Part shown: piece after piece, positions 1-6,392 of the stretch | Numbering within the stretch: the stretch's first letter is position 1 | Layout of the letters: every line of letters starts with the position of its first letter | Assembly (NCBI GenBank): GCA_964434585.1 | Contig: CAYSVN010000066.1 | Location: 1-6,508 of the forward strand | Direction of reading: 5' to 3' | DNA: 6,508 nt | From: CAYSVN01 sp964434585 | Lineage (GTDB): Bacteria > Patescibacteriota > Gracilibacteria > Peribacterales > Peribacteraceae | Made by a program: the position numbers and the translations under genes | Notes under the pieces: model-generated | Databases searched by the model: none | What the model saw: only the letters and a program-made list of their open reading frames with translations | Told to the model about the DNA's origin: nothing

Positions 1-458
1 TTAGTGCCACCGCAGTAATGTGGATAGAAGCCAGTAGCCAAAGAATGTACCAAGAAGCACAAGTAACAACCGAAGGTGTAACCCAAAATATGAAAATAAT
101 TGTTGATAATAATATGCGTTACATGTGGGGAGATGCACTACCAAATGGAGTTAAAATGGGTGAAACAGAATTTGATGAATCATTATTCGATGATTTTCAA
201 CTAGATGAGGATGACAATAATGAAGAAGACATTGATCTAGAATTTGAGTGTGAACCGTGGAAAGTGGATGAATCAAAATTCGCCGTACCAAACAACATAG
301 AATTTGTAGACATGACAGACAGCATGAACCAGATGATAGAGGTCTCAGAAAATCTTATAAACGGACAAGCTCCTGGAGAATTTAAAATGGACTGTAGTAT
401 CTGTGACCTTGCACCACCTGCAGAGCAAGCAGAATGTAGAGCTGCGCTTAACTGTTAA
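1..458 (+). CDS. C-terminal part of an unrecognised acidic protein (5' end outside the window)
   Basis: I do not recognise this protein and assign no function. The frame is open to the left edge: upstream of the first in-window ATG (position 18) the codons read Ser-Ala-Thr-Ala-Val with no stop, so that ATG is probably internal and this is the tail of a longer protein. Numbering from that ATG, the visible part has a polar, probably helical stretch (about 1-40) and a strongly acidic low-complexity segment (about 49-77, rich in D, E and N). The tail carries five cysteines (C78, C126, C129, C140, C146), including CxxC at 126-129 and a Cys as the last residue. No membrane segment is visible. The Cys-rich end could be a disulfide-bonded extracytoplasmic domain or a metal site; the sequence does not decide. 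The TAA stop is followed after 8 bp by a strong terminator, so this is the last gene of its transcript. Confidence 0.7.
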   Translation, partial: SATAVMWIEASSQRMYQEAQVTTEGVTQNMKIIVDNNMRYMWGDALPNGVKMGETEFDESLFDDFQLDEDDNNEEDIDLEFECEPWKVDESKFAVPNNIEFVDMTDSMNQMIEVSENLINGQAPGEFKMDCSICDLAPPAEQAECRAALNC

Positions 459-466
459 TAATAATT

Positions 467-500
467 AAAAAACCTCTCTTGATATCAAGAGAGGTTTTTT
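467..500. terminator. Bidirectional intrinsic terminator between convergent genes
   Basis: This is a perfect 34-bp palindrome, A6-CCTCTCTTGAT followed by its exact reverse complement ending in T6. The RNA hairpin has a 9-bp core stem (CCTCTCTTG with CAAGAGAGG) and an ATAT loop, followed by six U on either strand. It lies 8 bp after the stop of the left gene (458) and 8 bp after the stop of the 829-residue gene on the other strand (509), so it can end both converging transcripts. Confidence 0.93.
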
Positions 501-508
501 GTTGAACA

Positions 509-2998
509 TTAATTCCATTCGTTCACATCTTTATCACTAACGCAGCCTGGGTCAGTTGGATAATCAATCAACCCATCAGGTGGAAAGTCATTATCAATAC
601 CATCGCTACACCTATTGTACTTACGTTCAAATTTATCTACAGCAGATTCACAACCTGTCTCTTCCGGATAATCAATACGTCCATCCCAATCATTATCAAT
701 ACCATCATTACACTCCGTAGTTACCGTTCCACCTGTACCACGATTATATTCATCGTTATCTTCCTCGTTAGAACAACCTGGGTCATTCGGATAATCAATC
801 AGCCCATCATTATCATTATCAACACCATCGTTACACACATCCACTGTAAACGTTACATTACAGGTAAAAGTACCATAGTCATTATAGGCCACAATGTGAA
901 CATCGTGCGTGCCTGCAGGCATTCTATAAAGTGATGTATACGAAGTGGCATGATTACCAAGACTAGTAATTTGATCTCCTTCACTACCTTGATCTTTAAA
1001 AAGAAAAACTTTAACGCCCTCAGCATTACTAAGTTTGTCCCAAGTAAAGGTAATAAAGCCATTACTATTAGGAAAATCAGCCTGATGGCTATCACAGGTA
1101 AATGCACCAGGACCAGCAGCACTTCCATCAACACCTCCATTACCACCTTGGTCATCTTCTTCATCATTATCATCAGCACTCTCGCAACCTGGGTCAGCTG
1201 GGTAATCAATCAAGCCATCGCCATCATCATCTACACCATTTTCACAGATATGTGGATTATCATCACCACCATCACCAGTAGATCCACCATCACTTTCATC
1301 ATTATCTTCTGCGTTCTCACAGCCAATATCAGCAGGGAAATCTACCGCCCCATCATTATCATTATCAATGCCATCATTACAGTGTGTAGCAGGTTTAATA
1401 GTAAACGCCGTTGCATATTTTTTATTGTGTACTACATGGAAAATTTCATCATCACAGTCAAAATTGGTACAAATAAACTTATCATAAAAACGGTATAAAT
1501 AACCAGGATTAGAGGTAGTAACATCTATATATTTATCTGGCAATTCTTGATCTGCAAAACGTAATTTAAAGCTCTTGCTTAACGGCTCATCAACAACATC
1601 AGCCTGAATGTAGTACTCAGACAACTCATGTGGGTAAAGGTGGTCCAGGTAAGCCCTACTACCACCATTAGGATCTTCGTAATGATTCTCAAACGTAATC
1701 ACACCATCAACAGGCTGTACATTTTTAATCTTAACCTCAGTACTTCCATCGGATTTTTTTTGAACAAGATCAAAATTTTCAAAATCATCTAAATTACCTT
1801 CTGCAGCTGCAAAGCTTAATTTATTTAGCTGTCTAAAATGCTGCCTAGTAAATGCAGTAAAATTAAAGAGTCCAACATTTTTTTGTCCATAAAGAACTTC
1901 ATCTTTTTGCTTACTATTAGCCGTTTGGTACACATGGTACCATTGTGGATCACCAATAGAATGTTTAGCGGTGCCATTATAATTTGCCCAATCAGATTCA
2001 TAGGTAACATACTCACCATCATCATACGTAGCGCTCATGTAGTATTTTTCATTTTTCAAAACAAAGTTATCATCTAGGTGGTTTGAACCTTTGCCAAAAT
2101 GACAACCTGCAGTCTCTTCGTTAAATGTTGATACTGGGCACGTTAACATTTGAAAACTCATTCCATCCAGGGCATCCCGCGCAATATCCCCAACAATTCT
2201 AAAGTTCGAGATATAAGAACTGCTTGAATCAGGCTTATGATGTTTCATAGAATAATTCTTAAGTGTAAACCAAGCAGAATTACGAACTTCCTCTCCATTT
2301 ACAACTAGTGGACCATTGTAATTTAACTTAGCTACTTTATTACCTTTATCTTGTGGTTGAATTTTAATATTCGAAAATAGTCCATCCATTCGCCTTGGAG
2401 ACATTGCACTTAAGTAAGGGCCATCTCGATATGGGCCATCTTCAGTAGAATGATTATAAGCAAAAAGTACAAAGGACATTTCTTTAATTTCAACATGATC
2501 ACGTTTTCCTGAGAATGTTAAATTTCCAAGCTCCTGATTTTTAGAGCCGGCTTTAAAGTGTTTTCTCATTCCGGCATCTATCGAAATGTTAAGATACGAA
2601 CGATCAATACCTCCTCCTACACCACCATCACCACCTTGGTCATCTTCTTCAGTATTATCTGCAGCACTTTCGCAACCTGGATCACCAGTCCCATCTTCTT
2701 TAAAATCAATCAGGCCATCGCCATCATCATCTAGACCGTTTTCACAAATGTGTGGATTATCATCACCGCCACCATCGCCGGTAGAACCACCAGTTGGGTC
2801 ATAAATTAAACCGATAAGTTCGCTACCATCTAAGGCAACTTCTACACCTTTTTCTACAGGTGCAGAAGGTTTAAAAGTATTATCTTGCGCAAGCTGAAGA
2901 GGCTGTGCTGAATTACCAGCCATAGAAGCAAAGCCAAAAGCGGCCATAATACTAAAAGTACCAGCAAGTGTAGTAAATAAATAAGTAGGTTTTTTCAT
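509..2998 (-). CDS. Secreted multidomain surface protein with six Cys-flanked DxDxDG (TSP3-like) repeats
   Basis: This 829-residue protein is probably exported and either surface-attached or released. Residues 1 to about 31 form a Sec signal peptide: MKKPTYLF, a hydrophobic core, then small residues near Ala-Ser-Met-Ala. There is no lipobox, LPXTG motif or C-terminal membrane anchor. The order after it is a Gly/Asp-rich linker; repeat R1 (C85-C109); a beta-rich core (about 140-535) that looks like two copies of one domain; R2 (C540-C560) and R3 (C585-C605); an Ig/FN3-like beta domain (about 633-720); and R4 (C722-C742), R5 (C763-C783) and R6 (C797-C819). The repeat pattern CxDGxDNDxDGxIDYPxDPGC resembles thrombospondin type 3 and other DxDxDG calcium loops, with the paired Cys probably forming disulfides outside the cell. 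Calcium binding and adhesion are inferences. The ATG at 2998 is chosen because the signal peptide begins there; no Shine-Dalgarno motif precedes it. The gene has its own likely promoter and ends at a strong terminator. Confidence 0.9.
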   Translation of the reverse strand: MKKPTYLFTTLAGTFSIMAAFGFASMAGNSAQPLQLAQDNTFKPSAPVEKGVEVALDGSELIGLIYDPTGGSTGDGGGDDNPHICENGLDDDGDGLIDFKEDGTGDPGCESAADNTEEDDQGGDGGVGGGIDRSYLNISIDAGMRKHFKAGSKNQELGNLTFSGKRDHVEIKEMSFVLFAYNHSTEDGPYRDGPYLSAMSPRRMDGLFSNIKIQPQDKGNKVAKLNYNGPLVVNGEEVRNSAWFTLKNYSMKHHKPDSSSSYISNFRIVGDIARDALDGMSFQMLTCPVSTFNEETAGCHFGKGSNHLDDNFVLKNEKYYMSATYDDGEYVTYESDWANYNGTAKHSIGDPQWYHVYQTANSKQKDEVLYGQKNVGLFNFTAFTRQHFRQLNKLSFAAAEGNLDDFENFDLVQKKSDGSTEVKIKNVQPVDGVITFENHYEDPNGGSRAYLDHLYPHELSEYYIQADVVDEPLSKSFKLRFADQELPDKYIDVTTSNPGYLYRFYDKFICTNFDCDDEIFHVVHNKKYATAFTIKPATHCNDGIDNDNDGAVDFPADIGCENAEDNDESDGGSTGDGGDDNPHICENGVDDDGDGLIDYPADPGCESADDNDEEDDQGGNGGVDGSAAGPGAFTCDSHQADFPNSNGFITFTWDKLSNAEGVKVFLFKDQGSEGDQITSLGNHATSYTSLYRMPAGTHDVHIVAYNDYGTFTCNVTFTVDVCNDGVDNDNDGLIDYPNDPGCSNEEDNDEYNRGTGGTVTTECNDGIDNDWDGRIDYPEETGCESAVDKFERKYNRCSDGIDNDFPPDGLIDYPTDPGCVSDKDVNEWN
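542..835 (-). repeat. C-terminal repeats R4, R5 and R6 of the surface protein
   Basis: Three coding repeats stand close together: R4 (773-835), R5 (650-712) and R6 (542-610). Each begins with Cys-(N/S)-D-G-(V/I)-D-N-D and ends with Gly-Cys, around a central D-G-x-I-D-Y-P. R4 is closest to consensus. R5 has Trp inside the acidic loop (DNDWDG). R6 has two extra prolines (DNDFPPDG), which break the regular DxDxDG spacing, so its calcium loop may be altered. The linkers between them are short and polar. Confidence 0.85.
1127..1288 (-). repeat. Internal duplication, copy B (pairs with 2618-2788)
   Basis: This stretch and 2618-2788 encode nearly the same peptide: linker GGSTGDGG.DDNPHICENG, the acidic repeat, then a CESA..DN.EEDDQGG.GGV linker. 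Similarity holds at DNA level, with an exact 22-base match (1142-1163 and 2630-2651) and another of about 20 bases over the GCCATCGCCATCATCATC segment. Copy A carries a short insertion. The duplication covers linker plus repeat plus linker, which suggests it copied as one DNA unit. Confidence 0.8.
1184..1381 (-). repeat. Central repeats R2 and R3 of the surface protein
   Basis: R2 (1319-1381) and R3 (1184-1246) encode the same 21-residue Cys-to-Cys module, with DNDNDG in R2 and DDDGDG in R3. They are joined by a Gly/Ser/Asp-rich linker and separate the beta-rich core from the Ig/FN3-like domain. R3 and its flanks closely resemble the region around R1, 1.5 kb away in the same gene. Confidence 0.85.
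1394..2566 (-). other. Beta-rich core of the surface protein: two related domains in tandem
   Basis: Residues about 145-320 (2039-2566) and 366-535 (1394-1903) appear to be diverged copies of one fold. The first opens with AGSKNQELGNLTF, the second with YGQKNVGLFNFTAF. Both follow with a strand ending in (E/N)K(M/L)SF, then a strand with alternating charged and hydrophobic residues, and later a matching segment (YISNFRIVGD in the first, YYIQADVVDE in the second). Each has its own Cys pair (C287/C299 and C510/C515). The layout resembles beta-sandwich domains often seen in surface proteins of candidate-phyla bacteria, but the family assignment is from memory of the pattern only. Confidence 0.5.
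2618..2788 (-). repeat. Internal duplication, copy A (pairs with 1127-1288)
   Basis: This is the N-terminal member of the duplicated linker-repeat-linker unit, covering residues about 71-127 of the surface protein. It differs from copy B by an extra Gly in the first linker, a four-residue insertion before the closing Cys and scattered substitutions. The two copies bracket the beta-rich core. Confidence 0.8.
2672..2746 (-). repeat. N-terminal repeat R1 of the surface protein
   Basis: R1 encodes Cys85 to Cys109 with the acidic loop DDDGDG followed by LIDF. Four extra residues lie between the loop and the closing Asp-Pro-Gly-Cys, giving a Cys-to-Cys spacing of 24 where R2 to R5 have 20. It precedes the beta-rich core and is the only repeat on the N-terminal side. 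Confidence 0.82.
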
Positions 2999-3043
2999 AA
3001 ACAGAAAAGAGAACGTAGGTAATATGTATGTTAGTTTCTAATA

Positions 3044-3052
3044 ATTATAGCA
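3044..3052 (-). promoter_or_regulatory. Extended -10 promoter of the surface-protein gene
   Basis: On the minus strand this reads TGCTATAAT, a perfect TATAAT with the TGn extension. It lies about 45 bp before the ATG at 2998, which leaves a 5' leader of roughly 40 nt. The -35 position 17 bp upstream is only TTTATT, a poor match, but extended -10 promoters tolerate this. It sits in the only gap between the dikinase gene and this one, so the surface-protein gene can be transcribed independently of the operon upstream. Confidence 0.6.
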
Positions 3053-3063
3053 TTTTTATGCTA
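3048..3063. other. Small inverted repeat overlapping the -10 element
   Basis: TAGCAT-TTTT-ATGCTA is a perfect 6-bp inverted repeat with a 4-base spacer, 15 bp beyond the stop codon of the dikinase gene. It may be a weak terminator for that gene, but the stem is AT-rich and the following minus-strand sequence (AATTATT) is a poor U tract. Its downstream arm overlaps the -10 box, so it could equally be an operator. Neither role is shown. Confidence 0.3.
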
Positions 3064-3078
3064 AAAAATAAACGTAGA

Positions 3079-4953
3079 TTACGGTAAATCAATACCTTTA
3101 CCAACGTAGGTAAATGCATGAGGCATAACGTGTACTGGCACACTGTGTTCACGGGCCATAATTGCCAGGTGGGAAAGCTGGCTACCGTCTGTAGCTAGTA
3201 TTCCATTAATCATAGGGAAATACTTCACTAAATCTGGCGATAAGCGATCAACAATTAAAATAGTAGGCTTCGTAGTATTAGGCAGCTGTTGCATGGTAAC
3301 GCCAAGCCCAAGCATTGAACCTTCTGATAAAACCCGAATATCACTATGTTTAAAAGGTAAATTTGTAAGCATGCGTGGCGGTGCAGTCATTGTTGTTTTA
3401 ACAGTGTCCAGTTTAACCGTACTGCCTTTTATAAGCTCAGAAAACGATAACGATTGCCAGCCATCTGGCAATAACGTTAATAAGTGATTCATGTGTTTAA
3501 CAGTAATCCATCGAGCTACTTCTTTTAATGTTACCCAACGCGTTAACTGCATAATAGTAGTACCAAATACTTTTTGTTGAGCTTCTGTTAGCTGTAGTGT
3601 TTGTTTAGATTTTGCATGCAAAGGCTGAAAATCAGCTCCAGACAAAACATCAAGTCCATTCCCTTGCCAGCTTGTAGAAGCTTCAGGCAAAGCATCAACA
3701 AACTTCGTAACATCTACTTGTAATAAGTCAGACAAACTGTGTCCAAGGCGCTGTAAATGTGGCCGTAATTTTTTTTCGTACTTATCAGCCAGTAAACCAA
3801 TATGAACCACGCCCTGGTAATCACTGTTAAATTGTTGCCACCAAGTTTGCAAATCATTAGGTAACGATTGTGCCAACGCTTGCCTACACCAATATTCCGG
3901 CAGGTCAGACCCCCAAACCCCACGATGTTGTGTAACCCCACGCAGTCTCCAGATATTTTTACAAGTTGTCACCATTTGGGAATCAAATTTAAAAGAAGGT
4001 CGATTCGCACTAGAACGATAGTGAAAGCTTGGTAAAAATTGTTGTAATTCAGTTTGCTTATCTATGTAGAGCCAGCCATCAAATAGCTGTAAAAAGTCTT
4101 TAGATTTATACTGAATGCCTAGGTTCTTATAGAACGTATTAACTGGCCCATCTGTACGATAAAGTGATTGTAAAAAACTAAACTGAAACGCATTAGGCGT
4201 TGGTAATTGTTCACAAAGTTCAGTTTGCTGGTAAACATAATCCCCTTCTGGTAACAAAGATTCTAATCGTAAATATTGCTGATATTGTTCAGTAGAAAGT
4301 GTGGTAATCGGTCGCGACTGTAACCAGTACCATTGGCCATTTTTTATACACCATTCAATATCTTGTGGGTGTTTAAAGTGCTCCTCTATTAAAATTACTT
4401 GCTGTTTTGTATGGTCAGAAACAACAAATGGTGTCTTGGGCATATGTCGCCCTGCCTGCATCCAAGTACTTTTAGTGCCAGCAACAGCCCCAGATACCAA
4501 TTGTTCACCTGGTCCTTGTACGTATTCTAGCATGCGTTGCAACCCATGGTTTGGGTTACGCGTAAACAGTACCCCAGCATAGTCTGGCTCAATATACTGT
4601 TGCACAATCACCGCAAATTGCTTCTGCCAATCTACACCAAGCTTAGTTTGTGCATCATTAAATACCTGTCTCACACAATCTTCACGCTCTACTACGGTAT
4701 AAGCAACACACGACATAAACTGCCCTGCCATACTACTGCCAGCAGTATCTTCTACCGCGGCGCTAGAGCGAATAATAACTGGTTGGCTATTAAATGCTTC
4801 TTGAATACTAGTAAGGATATCTGCAATAGGTGTATCTGCAGTTGCAGCAAAAAAATTGGGAACCCTTAGGCCTAGCGCCTGAAGCTTACCAAGATTACGA
4901 GCCTTTGCACCAACTTGAATATTGCCAATAACGTCTACATTAAAAACAATCAT
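3079..4953 (-). CDS. Dikinase-type phosphotransferase: PPDK/PEP-synthase ATP-grasp plus phosphohistidine domain
   Basis: The 624-residue protein is probably cytoplasmic; no signal peptide or membrane segment is seen. Residues about 1-220 match the PEP synthase/PPDK N-terminal ATP-binding domain: GAKARNLGKL (K17), IIRSSAAVEDT (R62), SSMAGQF, VQQYIEPDYAGVLFTRNP, and DIEW...WLQSRPIT with E200, Q212 and R214 at the usual metal and ATP positions. Residues about 220-540 are an unrecognised, Trp-rich middle region. Residues about 563-612 are the mobile phosphohistidine domain, with TDGSQLSHLAIMAREHSVPV and His595 as the expected phospho-carrier. The protein ends there, without the PEP/pyruvate TIM barrel of full PPDK or PEP synthase (about 790-880 residues). 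The order ATP-grasp, middle, His domain is that of rifampicin phosphotransferases, where ATP gives AMP, Pi and a phosphorylated small molecule. The substrate here cannot be read from sequence. The ATG lies 2 bp after the rhodanese gene's TAG with no Shine-Dalgarno motif nearby, which suggests translational coupling. Confidence 0.88.
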   Translation of the reverse strand: MIVFNVDVIGNIQVGAKARNLGKLQALGLRVPNFFAATADTPIADILTSIQEAFNSQPVIIRSSAAVEDTAGSSMAGQFMSCVAYTVVEREDCVRQVFNDAQTKLGVDWQKQFAVIVQQYIEPDYAGVLFTRNPNHGLQRMLEYVQGPGEQLVSGAVAGTKSTWMQAGRHMPKTPFVVSDHTKQQVILIEEHFKHPQDIEWCIKNGQWYWLQSRPITTLSTEQYQQYLRLESLLPEGDYVYQQTELCEQLPTPNAFQFSFLQSLYRTDGPVNTFYKNLGIQYKSKDFLQLFDGWLYIDKQTELQQFLPSFHYRSSANRPSFKFDSQMVTTCKNIWRLRGVTQHRGVWGSDLPEYWCRQALAQSLPNDLQTWWQQFNSDYQGVVHIGLLADKYEKKLRPHLQRLGHSLSDLLQVDVTKFVDALPEASTSWQGNGLDVLSGADFQPLHAKSKQTLQLTEAQQKVFGTTIMQLTRWVTLKEVARWITVKHMNHLLTLLPDGWQSLSFSELIKGSTVKLDTVKTTMTAPPRMLTNLPFKHSDIRVLSEGSMLGLGVTMQQLPNTTKPTILIVDRLSPDLVKYFPMINGILATDGSQLSHLAIMAREHSVPVHVMPHAFTYVGKGIDLP

Positions 4954-4955
4954 AG

Positions 4956-6392
4956 CTAATTATTTAAACGATACTCCCAAGGTTTATTGTAACGGCCAAT
5001 AAATGTGTGACCTTCTTGCTCTAACCTAATACCAACCAGTCGTGCATCAAAACAACTTATAAAATCATCACACACCGAAATAAACGTACTGTTAGTCGGC
5101 AATGTGTTAAGTGCATTTGTTATCTCGCTAGATGAGCTATACATCATTGGCAAATTAACAGACCCCGGAATAGACCAAGCATCATAACGCTCTTGTAGGC
5201 GGCTATCGATAAGTGTTACACCATCTGCCATAGCATTTACAAGTTCTGGATATTCAAGCAAGCGCGCATATTGAGGCTTGTTATAATGCTGGTTAAATTC
5301 AATAGTACCATCCCAAACACCACCGTTATCAACCCAGCCTTTGGCACCTTCTTCTAAAAACGAAACATTTGTTAACCCTTGGTCTTGTAAAAATTTTGCT
5401 ACGTCGAGTCCACGCATACCAGACCAACAATAAACCACAACCGGTATATCACGCGGAATATTTTGCCATGCGCCAGCCACTAAGTCTGCTGCTCTAATAT
5501 GGGTACTACCAGGAAACTGGCCAATGGCACGTTCTGTATCTTCACGCGCATCTAATACAAACATATTTGCACCATTATCAAGCATTAATTGCAGGCCGTC
5601 ATTAGGTAATGTTAATGTAGCTTTAGAGGCTTCAACATCGATTTCTTCATTCGTAACAGCAGAAATAGGGTACAGTTCATTAACATTACTTTCGAGCATA
5701 TAAACCTCACCATCAGCATTAGTATCAAGTTTAAAATCAACAAGGTAACGATCTTCTTGGAACAATTCACGCAATGCGACCACAACACTATAGTGGCGTG
5801 GAGCAAGTTTCTGAACATCCTCTACTTGTATAGCCAACACTGCTTTGTACCAATCAAAGTAAGTATCGTAAGGAACTTCTTTTGTAGAAATATTATAAGC
5901 AGATTCAAGTTCACCGTACGAAAGATACTGGTAATACTGTTTTAAAAACGTAATATATTTGTCTTCTTGTAATGTCTGTTTTGGTAATGGTAATGCAATA
6001 CTGCTTACAGAATTTTCCGCGGACGAATTAGAATTAGTAGTGCTAATAGAGCGTACTGAAGCAGCGCTAGAAGAACGCGATACAACTGGCGGCAAAGGCG
6101 ACTGAACAGTATAAGGTTCTTTAAAGTTTGTATAGCCATAAGCAATCAGCCCACTTAATACTACCAAACCAATAACAACACCAAATTGCAGCAAACGGCT
6201 AGCACGCAGTGTAACTGATGCCATCATCAGCCACCTCTTAAACACTACATAACCAGAAGCTAAAAACAAAAAACCAATAGCCCACACTTGTGCTAAAGAA
6301 GCCCCTGCTTGTAACAAAAATTCTGGTGGTGGAATTGCTTGCGCTGGTAAGGCTACCAAGAGCAATGCGGTAAAAAATAACAAATAGTTCAT
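4956..6392 (-). CDS. Membrane-anchored protein with two rhodanese domains
   Basis: This is a 478-residue protein. Residues 1-19 (MNYLLFFTALLLVALPAQA) look like a cleavable signal peptide, followed by membrane segments at about 33-51 and 69-87. The loop between them carries K52, R53, R63 and R66, so by the positive-inside rule the remainder faces outward. A Ser/Asn/Thr-rich linker (about 98-133) leads to an alpha/beta domain (about 141-240) that resembles NTF2/SnoaL-like folds only weakly. Rhodanese domain 1 (about 263-361) has LDARE (D281, R283), QFPGS and the active loop VVYCWSGMRG with Cys322. Rhodanese domain 2 (about 378-474) has IDSRLQERYD and IPGSVNLP, with Cys441 in an atypical, longer loop that also holds Cys447. 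Rhodaneses carry sulfur as a Cys persulfide, and domain 1 appears catalytically competent. The gene is the first of a two-gene operon with the dikinase. The start is chosen for the signal peptide; no Shine-Dalgarno motif is visible. Confidence 0.87.
   Translation of the reverse strand: MNYLLFFTALLLVALPAQAIPPPEFLLQAGASLAQVWAIGFLFLASGYVVFKRWLMMASVTLRASRLLQFGVVIGLVVLSGLIAYGYTNFKEPYTVQSPLPPVVSRSSSAASVRSISTTNSNSSAENSVSSIALPLPKQTLQEDKYITFLKQYYQYLSYGELESAYNISTKEVPYDTYFDWYKAVLAIQVEDVQKLAPRHYSVVVALRELFQEDRYLVDFKLDTNADGEVYMLESNVNELYPISAVTNEEIDVEASKATLTLPNDGLQLMLDNGANMFVLDAREDTERAIGQFPGSTHIRAADLVAGAWQNIPRDIPVVVYCWSGMRGLDVAKFLQDQGLTNVSFLEEGAKGWVDNGGVWDGTIEFNQHYNKPQYARLLEYPELVNAMADGVTLIDSRLQERYDAWSIPGSVNLPMMYSSSSEITNALNTLPTNSTFISVCDDFISCFDARLVGIRLEQEGHTFIGRYNKPWEYRLNN

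Noticed and set aside
18..458. A complete 146-residue gene starting at the ATG at position 18
   Set aside because: The frame continues open upstream to the window edge (Ser-Ala-Thr-Ala-Val before the Met), and no ribosome binding site or promoter fits in 17 bp. A longer gene entering from the left is more likely.
542..835. CRISPR-like or satellite array
   Set aside because: The repeated units are in frame, diverged at DNA level and explained by the coding repeat CxDGxDNDxDGxIDYPxDPGC. Spacing is irregular and no leader or cas gene is present.
853..1209. Minus-strand open frame (118 codons) overlapping the surface-protein gene
   Set aside because: This is a shifted frame of the real gene, giving a Met/Leu-rich product without recognisable features.
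950..1498. Long plus-strand open frame (182 codons) inside the surface-protein gene
   Set aside because: It is antisense to the Asp/Asn-rich repeats, whose codons read as Ile/Thr on the other strand. The product is a low-complexity Ile/Thr mix with no domain, and the minus-strand frame is clearly the real one.
3079..4953. Annotation as PEP synthase (ppsA) or pyruvate phosphate dikinase (ppdK)
   Set aside because: The C-terminal PEP/pyruvate-binding barrel is absent: the protein ends about 30 residues after the phosphohistidine motif. The TAA stop and the following promoter look natural, so truncation is not supported either.
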